64,000 nucleotides of DNA from Pigmentiphaga humi (GTDB lineage: Bacteria > Pseudomonadota > Gammaproteobacteria > Burkholderiales > Burkholderiaceae_B): positions 62,001-126,000 of the forward strand of contig NZ_UWPJ01000029.1 of NCBI RefSeq assembly GCF_900606115.1. The letters run 5' to 3'. A program made the translations under genes and the position numbers. Under the pieces are notes generated by a model. That model had not been told where the DNA came from, made no database searches, and was given only the letters and a program-made list of their open reading frames with translations. Below, piece after piece: positions 50,066 to 59,305 of the stretch (its first letter is position 1; the number at the start of each line of letters is the position of its first letter).

Positions 50066-52582
50066 ATGTCTACCAACCATCCATCGTTCCACCCGCCTCG
50101 TCCATCGTCGGTCAGGCGGTCCACCGCGGCGTCGGTGGCCCTGGCGCTTGCCTGGGCCGGCTTGTGCGCCGGGCCGGGCGCGCAGGCCTGGGCCCAGACC
50201 GCGCCCGCCGGCCAGGCCGATGCCGCGCGCAATTACGCCATTCCCGCCGGCCCGCTGGGGGCGACGCTCAGCCGCTATGCCAGCGAGTCGGGCGTGACGT
50301 TGACCATGGACGCGGCGCTGGTGCGCGGCCTGAACACGGAGGGGCTGGCCGGCGCCTATGGCGTCGAGGCCGGTTTCCAGCGGCTCTTGCGCGGCAGCGG
50401 CCTGCAGGCCGAACGCACGTCGTACGGCTACCGGCTGGTGCGCGCGGCGGGCGCCGAGTCCAGCGCCGCGGCTGCGCCCCAGACTTTGCAGACCATCGAT
50501 GTGGTCGGCCGGGGACCGGCCGAATCCTACGCGGCGCGGGAAACGCTGTCAGGGTCCAAGACGGCGACCGGCCTGGCCGAGATCCCGCAGTCCGTATCGG
50601 TCGTCACGCGGCGGGAAATGGATGCGCAGGGCGTGCAGACCGTGAGCGAGGCGCTGCGCTACACCCCCGGCGTCTTCGCCGAGACGCGCGGCACGTCGGC
50701 GCGCTACGACATTCCCCAGATGCGCGGCTTCGGCGGCGACGGCATGGGGGGCGGCTATCGCTACCTGGACGGCCTGCGCGTCTTCAACACCGCCTACTAC
50801 GCCACGCCGCAGTTCGACCAGTACGCGCTGGACAGCATCGAAGTCCTGCGCGGCCCGGCTTCCGCGCTCTACGGGCAGAGCAGCCCCGGCGGCCTGCTCA
50901 ACCTGACGTCCAAGCGGCCCACGGCCGATACGCTGCGCGAGGTGCAATTGCAGGCCGGCAGCCATGACCGCTATCAGGCCGCCTTCGACCTGGGCGGCCG
51001 GGTGGACGAAGAAGGCCAGTTCCTGTATCGGCTGACCGGGCTGGCGCGCCAGGCGAATACACCGACCGCCCATACCAAAGAGGAGCGCATGCTGGTCGCG
51101 CCCGCCTTGACGTGGCGCCCCTCGGCGCGGACCGAACTGACCCTGCTGGCGTCTTATCAGCACGATCCGCGCAATGGCTGGCACGGCTGGGTTCCGGCGC
51201 AAGGCACGCTGCTGCCCAATCCGGTCGGCACGGTGCCGCGCGACTTCTTCGACGGCGATCCTTCCATCGACCGATTCGACCGCACCCAGAAATCGGTCGG
51301 CTACCTGTTCTCGCACAAGCCCGACGACACGTGGACCTTGCGCCAGAACCTGCGCTACATGACGGTCGACGTCGAGGATCGCAACGTCTACAGCCTGGGC
51401 CTGGCCAGTTCGGCCGGCGTGCCCACCGACTATCGCACCTTGCGCCGCGGCGCCTATCGCTCCGACGAGCGCATCCGGGCGCTGACCATCGACAACCAGG
51501 CGCAGGCCACGTTCCGCACCGGCGAGCTGGCGCACACTCTGCTGATGGGCGTCGATTACCAGAAACTGGATAACCGGGTCGGCATAGGCTATGGCTCGGC
51601 GCCGGACATCGATATGTTCGATCCGGTCTACGGCATGGCCATCGCCACGCCGGCCGTCACGCAGCTGATCGACCAGCAGCGCGACCAATGGGGCTTCTAT
51701 GCGCAGGACCAGGTGCGCTGGAACCGGTGGATAGGCACGCTGAACCTGCGCCACGACCGCTCGTCGTCTTCCACGGCGACCAGCAATCCGCAGACCGGCG
51801 CCCCCGCTGCCGTGGCCGACCAGAGCGAGCGTGCCTGGACCGGCCGGGCGGGGCTGGTCTATGCCTTCGACAATGGCCTGTCGCCCTATGTCAGCTATGC
51901 CACGTCGTTCGAGCCGCTGCTCGGCGTGGACATGAATGATTCGACGTTCAAGCCGACCAAGGGCCGGCAGTACGAGGTCGGGGTCAAGTACCAGCCGGAG
52001 GGCTGGAACGGCCTCTTGAGCGCGGCGCTGTTCGACATCTCCCAGACCAACGTGCGGTCCGCGGCGACCGACATGCCCGGCAAGTACCGGCAGTTGGGCG
52101 AGGTGACCTCGCGCGGGGTCGAGCTGGAAGCGAAGTTCGTGCCGCTGCCGCGGCTCAATGTCGTGGCCTCCTATTCGTATCAGCGCGTGGAAATCGCCAA
52201 GGACGATCCGGCCACCAGCGGGGGTATCAGCAACCAGGGCAAGACGCCTTACCTGACCCCGGCGCACCAGGCGTCGCTGTGGACCGACTATACCTTCGGC
52301 GGCACGCTGGCCGGGCTGACGCTGGGCGCGGGCATACGCTACGTCGGATCGACCTGGGCCGATTCGGCCAATACGGCCAAGGTGCCCGCCTATACCCTGG
52401 TCGATGCGCTGGCGCGCTACGAGCTCGGCCGCCTGGACAACAGCATGCGCGGCGCCGCGGTGGCGCTGAACGTCAAGAACCTGTTCGACGAATCGTACGT
52501 GGCGGGTTGCGCGGGACGCCTGACCGCATGCTATTGGGGCTATGGACGAACCGTGATGGCGACGCTCTCCTACCAATGGTAA
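50066..52582 (+). CDS. TonB-dependent ferric-siderophore receptor with signalling STN domain
   Basis: 838 residues from the ATG at 50066. A signal peptide ends near residue 45 (AQAWAQTAP). The STN domain follows (RNYAIPAGPLGATLSRYASESGVTLTM, about 58-125). Then come the TonB box/plug (PQSVSVVTRREMDAQG, YTPGVFAETRG) and a 22-strand-type barrel ending YQW with the terminal aromatic. The plug resembles the FhuE/FpvA-like siderophore receptor group. The STN domain signals through FecR. The particular siderophore is not readable. Confidence 0.92.
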   Translation: MSTNHPSFHPPRPSSVRRSTAASVALALAWAGLCAGPGAQAWAQTAPAGQADAARNYAIPAGPLGATLSRYASESGVTLTMDAALVRGLNTEGLAGAYGVEAGFQRLLRGSGLQAERTSYGYRLVRAAGAESSAAAAPQTLQTIDVVGRGPAESYAARETLSGSKTATGLAEIPQSVSVVTRREMDAQGVQTVSEALRYTPGVFAETRGTSARYDIPQMRGFGGDGMGGGYRYLDGLRVFNTAYYATPQFDQYALDSIEVLRGPASALYGQSSPGGLLNLTSKRPTADTLREVQLQAGSHDRYQAAFDLGGRVDEEGQFLYRLTGLARQANTPTAHTKEERMLVAPALTWRPSARTELTLLASYQHDPRNGWHGWVPAQGTLLPNPVGTVPRDFFDGDPSIDRFDRTQKSVGYLFSHKPDDTWTLRQNLRYMTVDVEDRNVYSLGLASSAGVPTDYRTLRRGAYRSDERIRALTIDNQAQATFRTGELAHTLLMGVDYQKLDNRVGIGYGSAPDIDMFDPVYGMAIATPAVTQLIDQQRDQWGFYAQDQVRWNRWIGTLNLRHDRSSSSTATSNPQTGAPAAVADQSERAWTGRAGLVYAFDNGLSPYVSYATSFEPLLGVDMNDSTFKPTKGRQYEVGVKYQPEGWNGLLSAALFDISQTNVRSAATDMPGKYRQLGEVTSRGVELEAKFVPLPRLNVVASYSYQRVEIAKDDPATSGGISNQGKTPYLTPAHQASLWTDYTFGGTLAGLTLGAGIRYVGSTWADSANTAKVPAYTLVDALARYELGRLDNSMRGAAVALNVKNLFDESYVAGCAGRLTACYWGYGRTVMATLSYQW

Positions 52583-53805
52583 GGAGGCTGGCGAGCACGG
52601 CGCACCGGCTGGCCGGCCTGGCAATGGCCGGCTTCCTGGTCGTGACGGGCCTGACCGGAGCGGTCATCTCGTGGGAGCACGAGGTCGACGAGTGGCTCAA
52701 CCCTCACCTGTTCCGGCCTGCCGCGCCCGGCCCGCTGCTCGGGCCTTTCGAGTTGGCGCGGCGGGTGGAGCAGGCGGACGGCCGCGTCGCGGTATTCTCC
52801 CTGCCGCTCGGCTACGACGGCGAGCATGCCGTGGACCTGTTCGTCGAGCCCCGGCGCGATGCAAGGACGGGCAGCCGGTTCGCGGTGGACTACAACCAGG
52901 TCTTCATCGATCCGGCAAGCGGCGAGATCGTCGGGCGGCGCATGGCCGGCAAGCCGGCGCTGGACCGCGAGCACTTGATGGCCTTCCTGTACCGGCTGCA
53001 CTACAGCCTGCACGTTCCGCCCTTCTGGGGAACGGACAAATGGGGAGTCTGGCTGCTCGGCGGGATCGGGCTGCTGTGGATGCTGGACTGTTTCACCGGC
53101 CTGGTGCTGACGCTGCCGGCGCGGGGCGGCGCCCGGATCAAGGCGGGCAGGCCGGCCCGGAGCGGGTGGTCGCGCTGGAAGGTGTCGTGGCAGATCAAGC
53201 GCGGCGCCGGCAGCTACCGCCGCGTGCTCGACTTGCATCGCGCCTTCAGCCTGTGGCTGTGGGGCCTGCTGCTGGTGGTGGCGGCGACGTCCTGGACGCT
53301 GAATCTTTCTACGGAGTTGTTCCGGCCCATGCTGGGAGCCGTTTCCAGCCTGACGCCCGATCCGTTCGCGCACCGGCAGCCGGTTCCCGCGGCGCAGCGG
53401 CGCCCACCGCGGCTCTCCTTCGAGCAGGCCGCCGGCCTGGCCGAACGCGAGGCGCGCGCGCTGGGCTGGGACCTGCCCGCGGGGTCGATTTTCCATGCCG
53501 GCGCCTATCGGCTCTATTGCGTCGAGTTCCATGCGGAAGGCGACGAGCATGGCCCGGGCCTGGGGCCGCGGCGCATGTGCCTGGACGGCGACACCGGAGA
53601 AATCCTGGAGCGGCGCGTACCTGGAGAGGGCACCTTGGCCGACAAGATCGTGCACCTGCAGTTTCCGCTCCATTCCGGACGGCTGCTGGGCACGCCGGGA
53701 CGCATACTGGTTTCGCTGACCGGCGTGGCCGTGGCCATGCTCTCGATCACCGGCGTCATCCTGTGGTGGAGGAAGCGCCGCGCGCGGGCTCGTGCCGCCC
53801 GCTGA
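52576..53805 (+). CDS. PepSY-domain membrane protein of iron uptake
   Basis: 409 residues from the ATG at 52576, overlapping the receptor stop by seven bases. The expected SD (AAGGAGG, 52581-52587) lies just inside the frame, after the ATG. The protein has about four membrane helices: AGLAMAGFLVVTGLTGAVISW at the start, GVWLLGGIGLLWMLDCFTGLVL, LWLWGLLLVVAATSW and the last near ILVSLTGVAVAMLSITGVILWW. It has a periplasmic PepSY region. Such proteins accompany siderophore receptors and are thought to help ferric reduction in the periplasm. Confidence 0.87.
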   Translation: MVRRLASTAHRLAGLAMAGFLVVTGLTGAVISWEHEVDEWLNPHLFRPAAPGPLLGPFELARRVEQADGRVAVFSLPLGYDGEHAVDLFVEPRRDARTGSRFAVDYNQVFIDPASGEIVGRRMAGKPALDREHLMAFLYRLHYSLHVPPFWGTDKWGVWLLGGIGLLWMLDCFTGLVLTLPARGGARIKAGRPARSGWSRWKVSWQIKRGAGSYRRVLDLHRAFSLWLWGLLLVVAATSWTLNLSTELFRPMLGAVSSLTPDPFAHRQPVPAAQRRPPRLSFEQAAGLAEREARALGWDLPAGSIFHAGAYRLYCVEFHAEGDEHGPGLGPRRMCLDGDTGEILERRVPGEGTLADKIVHLQFPLHSGRLLGTPGRILVSLTGVAVAMLSITGVILWWRKRRARARAAR

Positions 53806-53850
53806 TCGGAGGTATTCTGGGCGCTGGTTCCACCGAGTCCAGGAGTTCCC

Positions 53851-54828
53851 ATGGCTGCGAGATTGCTGAAGGCCTTGTCGGTTGCCGCGTCGTTGCTTCT
53901 TGCCGGAGCGCCCCCGCTTGCGGCGGCCGAGTACCCGGATCGGCCGCTGCGCCTGATCGTGCCGTTCGCGCCGGGCGGCGGCACCGACCTGGTGGGACGC
54001 ATCGTCGCCACCAGCCTGGGCAAGCAGCTCGGGCAGACCGTGGTGGTCGAGAATCGCGGCGGGGCCGGCACGGTCATCGGCTCGGATGCCGTGGCCAAAT
54101 CCGCGCCCGACGGCTACACCATCCTGCTGAACGGCGGGTCGATGGCATTCCTCTCGGCCTTGTTCAAGACCGTGCCGTTCGACGTGGCCAAGGATTTCCG
54201 CCGCATCAGCACGGTATCCGAGCAGGCCTACGTGCTGACGGTCAGCAATACGCTGCCGGTCGATACCGTCCAGGAGCTCGTCGCCCTGGCCAAGTCCAAG
54301 CCGGGCGAGCTGACCTACGTCAGCGCGGGCATCGGCAGCGCGACCCATCTGGAGTCCGAACTGCTGTGGCACGAGCTGGGCATCAAGTTGCTGCACATTC
54401 CCTACAAGGGCACGGCGCCGGCGGTGTCGGACCTGATCGCCGGCAATGTGAAGGTCATGTACACCACCTTGGCGGCGGCTTCCGAGCTGATCAAGACCAA
54501 CAAGGTGAAGGGGCTGGCCGTCAGCACTGCCGGGCGCAGCCCGCTGTTTCCCGGAATGCCGACGATCGCCGAGACCGTCAAGCCCGGCTTCGCCCAGGGC
54601 AGCACGCTGTCGTTGTTCGTGCCGGCCGCCACGCCCCGGCCGGTGGCCGACAAGCTGTTCGACGCCACCGTCAAGGCGCTGGGCGACAGGGAACTGCTCG
54701 AACAATACAAGGCGCAGGCCTTGCTTCCGGTGGCGTCGAAGTCGCTGGAAGAGGCCGATGCGCAGCAGCGCGCGGCGATCGCCCGCTGGGCCGAGCTGAT
54801 CAAGAGCACCGGCATCAAGGCGGAATGA
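53851..54828 (+). CDS. Bug/TctC-family periplasmic solute receptor
   Basis: 325 residues: signal peptide (to about 25, PPLAAAEYP), then DRPLRLIVPFAPGGGTDLVGRI, ENRGGAGTVIGSDAVAKSAPDGYTILL and HIPYKGTAPAVSDL, all canonical. It is followed, after a hairpin, by an alpha/beta-hydrolase gene. Confidence 0.92.
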   Translation: MAARLLKALSVAASLLLAGAPPLAAAEYPDRPLRLIVPFAPGGGTDLVGRIVATSLGKQLGQTVVVENRGGAGTVIGSDAVAKSAPDGYTILLNGGSMAFLSALFKTVPFDVAKDFRRISTVSEQAYVLTVSNTLPVDTVQELVALAKSKPGELTYVSAGIGSATHLESELLWHELGIKLLHIPYKGTAPAVSDLIAGNVKVMYTTLAAASELIKTNKVKGLAVSTAGRSPLFPGMPTIAETVKPGFAQGSTLSLFVPAATPRPVADKLFDATVKALGDRELLEQYKAQALLPVASKSLEEADAQQRAAIARWAELIKSTGIKAE

Positions 54829-54848
54829 GCGCCGCGGCAACAATACAG

Positions 54849-54866
54849 GCCGGCCCGAGGGCCGGC
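54849..54866. terminator. Hairpin between Bug and hydrolase genes
   Basis: GCCGGCCC and GGGCCGGC are complementary around a minimal loop, followed by TT. It could reduce read-through from the Bug gene into the hydrolase. Confidence 0.45.
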
Positions 54867-54889
54867 TTCAACGACACAGGAGGGTGGGC

Positions 54890-55675
54890 GTGGACCAGTA
54901 CATCGAGGTGAACGGCATCCGCATGCGCTACCGCGTCGAGGGCCGCGGCGACTGGCTGGTCCTGATCCACGGCGTGGGCGGACGCCTGGAGCAGTGGGAC
55001 CAGTTCGTGTCCCTGCTGGGCGGCGGCTACCGCACGCTGCGTTTCGACCAGCGCGGCATGGGCGAGACCTCGAAACCGGAAGGCCCTTATCGCGTGGACG
55101 ATTTCGTTGCCGACGCGCACGCGCTGATGGAGGCGGTGGGCGCCGAGCGCTGCGTGCTCGCCGGGGTCTCCCTCGGCGCGCTGGTGGCGCAGGGCTACGC
55201 GCTGGCGCATCCCGGCAAGCTCGACAAGCTGATCCTGCTGGCCGGCATCGCCGGCCGCACGGACGAAGAGAAACGCCGCGTGCAGGAACGGCTGAGCATC
55301 GTCGCCGAGGGCATTCCCGGCCAGCACTTCGAGAATTCGGTCGATCGCTGGTTCACCGACGAGTTCCGCGCCCGGCATCCCGAGATCATCGCCGCCTATG
55401 CGGCCAGCAACCGCAAGAACGATCCCAAGGCCTACGCGGCGGCGTATGCAGTGCTGGCCAATACGGATTTCGCCGACCGCCTGCACGAGATAAAGGTGCC
55501 CACGCTGATCGTGACGGGCGAGCACGACAAAGGTTCGAATCCGCGCATGGCGCATTTCATGCACGACAGGATCGCCGGATCGCAGGTGCACATCCTGCCC
55601 CGGCTGCGCCATTCGCTGCTGATAGAAGGACCGCGGCAGGTGCTGGACGTCGTGGAGCCCTTTCTGCGCGCCTAG
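54890..55675 (+). CDS. Alpha/beta-fold hydrolase
   Basis: 261 residues from the GTG at 54890, with AGGAGG 6 bases upstream. The oxyanion HG (LIHGVGG), nucleophile elbow GVSLG (Ser in VLAGVSLGAL), the acid in VTGEHDK and the catalytic His in LRHSLLIE follow the family. The type resembles 3-oxoadipate enol-lactonase (PcaD) and related esterases. It lies behind the Bug gene and probably processes its imported compound; the substrate is unknown. Confidence 0.87.
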   Translation: MDQYIEVNGIRMRYRVEGRGDWLVLIHGVGGRLEQWDQFVSLLGGGYRTLRFDQRGMGETSKPEGPYRVDDFVADAHALMEAVGAERCVLAGVSLGALVAQGYALAHPGKLDKLILLAGIAGRTDEEKRRVQERLSIVAEGIPGQHFENSVDRWFTDEFRARHPEIIAAYAASNRKNDPKAYAAAYAVLANTDFADRLHEIKVPTLIVTGEHDKGSNPRMAHFMHDRIAGSQVHILPRLRHSLLIEGPRQVLDVVEPFLRA

Positions 55676-55816
55676 GCGCATGGCCGATGGCCGCCGCTGC
55701 GCGGTGGCCGGTTCGAACTTGCGCGCGTTGCGAAAATGCCGCCGGGCTTTCAGCCGCCGCGGCCAGGCGTAAGATACGCACCACCCCCGATTGCCGCCCG
55801 CTCGCCGCGCCCAGCC

Positions 55817-56917
55817 ATGGCCTCCTCCGCATCCCGCGTACCCGTGATCGACGCGATCAAGGCGGTCGCCTGCCTGTCCATCGTGCTGCATCACCTGGCT
55901 TTCTACGGACCGATGTCCGAGGTGGCCAGGCCGCTGATGCCGGGCTTGCTGGATTGGCTCTATCACTATGGCCGGATGGCCGTGATGGGCTTCTTCGTGG
56001 TGTCGGGTTTTCTGACGGCGCGCGCGTTCGCGCCCGACGGGATGGCACTGCTGGCCCGACCCTGGCCGGCGATACGCCAGCGCTACCTGAGGCTGGCTTT
56101 GCCGTTCCTGGCGGCCATCATGCTGGCTATCGGCTGCGCCGCGATCGCGCGCGCCTGGCTGCCGCACGAGTCCGTCCCCGGCTCGCCCACCTTGCCGCAA
56201 CTGCTTGCGCACGTGGCGCTGAGCAATGGACTGCTCGGACAGGAATCGCTGTTCGCCGGTGTCTGGTACGTGGGCATCGACTTCCAGCTTTTCAGCGTGC
56301 TGGCGCTGCTGGCGTGGATCTCCCAGGCGGCGGGGCGGCGCTATCCTCCCGCACGCTGGGCCGGCGCCGCGGCGATCGGCGCCTTGACGCTGGCGTCGCT
56401 GTTCGTGTTCAACCGCAATGCGTACTGGGATGAAACCGCGCTCTATTTCTTCGCCTACTACGGCCTCGGCTGCGGGGCGTACTGGCTGACGGGCCGCCCG
56501 GGCGGCGGGCTGCTGCTGGCCGGCATGGCCGCCATCGTCGCCGTGGCGCTGATCGTGGATTTCCGCGCGCGGGTGCTGGTCGCGGCGGAACTCATGCTGT
56601 TGCTGGGCGGCATGCGGCAGGCCGGCGTGCTGGAAAGCGTGCGGGTGCCGGCGGTGCTGAGCCGGCTGGCCCGCATTTCCTATTCGGTCTTCCTGGTGCA
56701 CTTCCCGCTATGCCTGCTGGTCAGCGCGGCGTTCTTCCACTTCTTCCCGCAGAGCGTGGCGGCCAATGCGGCCGGGATGGCCGTTGCGGTGGCGGTCAGC
56801 CTGGCGGGAGGCGCGCTGTTCCATCGCCTGGTGGAGCAGCGCACGCTGGATCCGGCGGTCCGGCGCGGCATCCTGGCGAGCGTCGCGCTGGGCGCGGTCG
56901 CGGTGATGGCCCGGTGA
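55817..56917 (+). CDS. Acyltransferase family 3 membrane protein
   Basis: 366 residues from the ATG at 55817, with about ten hydrophobic helices. The family start VIDAIKAVACLSIVLHHLAFYGP carries the conserved catalytic His region. FFVVSGFLTAR and the late FLVHFPLCLLV segment are typical. Such proteins acylate sugars or lipids at the cell surface, for example O-antigen or osmoregulated glucans. The gene stands alone. Confidence 0.85.
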   Translation: MASSASRVPVIDAIKAVACLSIVLHHLAFYGPMSEVARPLMPGLLDWLYHYGRMAVMGFFVVSGFLTARAFAPDGMALLARPWPAIRQRYLRLALPFLAAIMLAIGCAAIARAWLPHESVPGSPTLPQLLAHVALSNGLLGQESLFAGVWYVGIDFQLFSVLALLAWISQAAGRRYPPARWAGAAAIGALTLASLFVFNRNAYWDETALYFFAYYGLGCGAYWLTGRPGGGLLLAGMAAIVAVALIVDFRARVLVAAELMLLLGGMRQAGVLESVRVPAVLSRLARISYSVFLVHFPLCLLVSAAFFHFFPQSVAANAAGMAVAVAVSLAGGALFHRLVEQRTLDPAVRRGILASVALGAVAVMAR

Positions 56918-57047
56918 GGCCGGCGCGCGTCCACCTCCATTCAACATATCGAAACAGCATTCAGATTTTTCACCCGGCACTGCGGGCACCAAGCGGCTGG
57001 TGGCAGACTCTCGGCGCGAAACCGAGAATAAAGAGGAGACCACCAGC

Positions 57048-58031
57048 ATGCATCGCACTTTGACGATGGCCGTCCGGCTGGCCTGTGGCGTTCTGCTTGC
57101 CGGCGCATGGACCGCGGCGGCAGCCCAGGCCGACTATCCCGCCAGACCCATCAAGCTCGTCGTGCCGTATCCGCCCGGCGGCATCGGCGACACGATGTCG
57201 CGCGATCTCGGCTCGCGCATGGCGAAGCGTTTCGGGCAGCCGGTCGTCATCGAGAACCGGCCCGGCGCGAGCCAGATGATCGGCGCCGAGTATGTCGCCC
57301 GGTCGCCGGCGGACGGCTACACCCTGTTCCTGGGAAGCCTGACCAGCCTGGGGCTGGTCGCCTACTCGCAAAAAGCCATTTCGTACGATCCCGTGCGGGA
57401 TTTCGCGCCGGTTTCGATGTTCTTCAGCACGCCGTTGTACATGGTCGTGAATCCCAGCGTTCCCGCCAGCGACGTGCCGACGTTCATCGCCTGGGCGAAG
57501 AGCCATCCCGGCAAGGCATCGTTCGGTTCGATCGGCATCGGCGGCTCGCTGCATCTGGCGGGCGCGATGTTCAACGCGGCAACCGGCACCGATATGCAGC
57601 ACATCCCGTACAAGGGCAGCATGCCGGCCTTGAACGATCTGCTCGCGGGCCGCATCGACGTCATGTTCGATGCGGGCACGTCGTCCCTGCCGCAGGTGCG
57701 GGCAGGCAAGCTGCGCGTGCTCGGGGTGACCAGTGCCAAGCGGGCGAGCGGTACGCCGGAGATTTCCACCATCGCGGAGCAAGGCGTCGGCAGCTACGAT
57801 GCCTCGTTCTGGTTCGGCATCGTGGCGCCAGCGGGGACGCCCAAGGAGACCGTGCAGAAATTGTCGGCGACGATCAACGACATTCTTCGCCTGCCGGAGA
57901 TACGCGACCGCTACAAATCGAATGGCGTGGAAGTCGAAGGCAGCACGCCCGAAGAGATGGCGGCGCAGATCAGGAAGGACCTGCCCCGCTGGACGGAGAT
58001 CCAGCGCCAGGCCGGCATCGTGCCGGAGTGA
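57048..58031 (+). CDS. Bug/TctC-family periplasmic solute receptor
   Basis: 327 residues from the ATG at 57048 behind AGAGGAGA. The signal peptide ends near AAAQADYPA (about 26), followed by PIKLVVPYPPGGIGDTMSRD, ENRPGASQMIGAEYVARSPADGYTLFL and HIPYKGSMPALNDL. A SnoaL/NTF2-like gene follows four bases after its stop, so the two form a pair. Confidence 0.92.
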   Translation: MHRTLTMAVRLACGVLLAGAWTAAAAQADYPARPIKLVVPYPPGGIGDTMSRDLGSRMAKRFGQPVVIENRPGASQMIGAEYVARSPADGYTLFLGSLTSLGLVAYSQKAISYDPVRDFAPVSMFFSTPLYMVVNPSVPASDVPTFIAWAKSHPGKASFGSIGIGGSLHLAGAMFNAATGTDMQHIPYKGSMPALNDLLAGRIDVMFDAGTSSLPQVRAGKLRVLGVTSAKRASGTPEISTIAEQGVGSYDASFWFGIVAPAGTPKETVQKLSATINDILRLPEIRDRYKSNGVEVEGSTPEEMAAQIRKDLPRWTEIQRQAGIVPE

Positions 58032-58035
58032 CGGC

Positions 58036-58482
58036 ATGGATGGCATGGACGACGCGGTTCGGCGGGCCATCGAGTGGGACTGTTCCCGGTTGATGCTGGC
58101 CTTCTATGACCGCTTCGACAACTGGGACTACGAAGCCATGGCGGCGATGTTCGCCGAAGAAGGCGTCTGGCTGCGGGCAGGCAAGCGCCTCGTGGGTCGC
58201 CAGTCCATCCTGGACGAACTGTCCACCCGGGCGACGACGCAGGTGATCCGGCACGTGGTGACGAATCTCATCGTCGATGTCCTGGACCGGCAGCACGCCA
58301 GATCGAGCTGCTACGTGACGGCTTGGCGGTACGACGACGGCCGGCCGCGCGCCGATCCGCCTGTGGTGCGCTGGCCGGCGATGCTGGTGGTGGTGACCGC
58401 GATGCTGGAACGGCGCGGCGCATGCTGGCAGATCGCCGGCAAGGAAACGCGCCGCGAGTTTCTGTTCCCCGAGCAGGGCTAG
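58036..58482 (+). CDS. SnoaL/NTF2-like small protein
   Basis: 148 residues of a cystatin-like fold: LAFYDRFDNWDYEAMAAMFAEEGVWLRAGKRLVGRQSILDELSTR at the start, TNLIVDVLDRQHARSSCYVT and a closing strand. Such proteins isomerise or bind small organic molecules, or are beta-subunit-like parts of ring-hydroxylating dioxygenases. It starts four bases after the Bug stop, so it shares its transcript. The role is unknown. Confidence 0.8.
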   Translation: MDGMDDAVRRAIEWDCSRLMLAFYDRFDNWDYEAMAAMFAEEGVWLRAGKRLVGRQSILDELSTRATTQVIRHVVTNLIVDVLDRQHARSSCYVTAWRYDDGRPRADPPVVRWPAMLVVVTAMLERRGACWQIAGKETRREFLFPEQG

Positions 58483-58519
58483 CGGCGCCGGGGCGTGTGC
58501 CGCCCCGCACCGCCGCGCT

Positions 58520-59305
58520 TCAGCACATGCCCTGGAAGGCGCCGCCGTCCATGAGTATCTGCTGGTTGGTGATGTAGGCCGCGGCGGGACTGCACAGGAA
58601 TGCGCAGGCGGCGCCCATCTCGCCGGGATCGCCCAGCCGGCCCGCCGGAATGGCGGCCTGGACCGCCTCGCGCTGCGCGGGGTAGTCCCGTCCGGCCGCG
58701 CGGGCCTCGCGCTCCAGGCCGGCGCGCTGCCGGTCGGTATCGAAACGGCCCGGAAGCAGGCTGTTGAGCGTCACGCCCCGGCACATGGCCTGCGGGGCGA
58801 TGCCTCCCATGAAGCCGGCAAGCCCCGCCCGCGCGGCATTCGAGACCGGCAGGTTGGGGATGGGCGCGCGCAGCGACGCCGACGAGATGGCGATCACCCG
58901 GCCCCAGCCGCGCGCCATCATGGCCGGGACGGCGGCGGTGATCAGCGCGATCGGCGCGACCAGGCAGGCATCCAGCCCGGTGCGCCAATCCGGCGCGGAC
59001 AGCATGCGCCAGTCCGCGGCGGCCGGCCCGCCGACATTGGCGACCAGCACGTCGGCGTCCGCCGCCGCCGCGAGCAGCCGTTCGAGCCCCTGAGCCTGGG
59101 CCAGGTCGGCGTGGATGGCCTGTACTTCGACGTCCGGCGCCGCGGCCCGCACCGCCTGTTCCGCGCGGGCCAGCGTGTCCGCGTCGCGGCCGTTGAGGAC
59201 GACGTCGAAGTCCATGCGCGCCAGCGCCAGCGCGCAGGCATGGCCCAGCCCGCGGCTGGAGGCCGTCACCAGCGCGCGGCGGCGGACGAGTGACGGGCGC
59301 GTCAT
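58520..59305 (-). CDS. SDR-fold oxidoreductase lacking the YxxxK motif
   Basis: 261 residues from the ATG at 59305, overlapping the Bug stop (ATGA). The N-terminal cofactor site (TASSRGLG), NVGG and S142 region (ISSASLRAP) are SDR-like. At the expected Tyr/Lys positions, however, the sequence reads S155-N-A-A-R159. This divergent group is found in several bacterial paralogues. It is the last gene of the HpaI-aldolase/E1/quinone-oxidoreductase/Bug operon, followed by the convergent NTF2-like gene. Confidence 0.87.
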   Translation of the reverse strand: MTRPSLVRRRALVTASSRGLGHACALALARMDFDVVLNGRDADTLARAEQAVRAAAPDVEVQAIHADLAQAQGLERLLAAAADADVLVANVGGPAAADWRMLSAPDWRTGLDACLVAPIALITAAVPAMMARGWGRVIAISSASLRAPIPNLPVSNAARAGLAGFMGGIAPQAMCRGVTLNSLLPGRFDTDRQRAGLEREARAAGRDYPAQREAVQAAIPAGRLGDPGEMGAACAFLCSPAAAYITNQQILMDGGAFQGMC

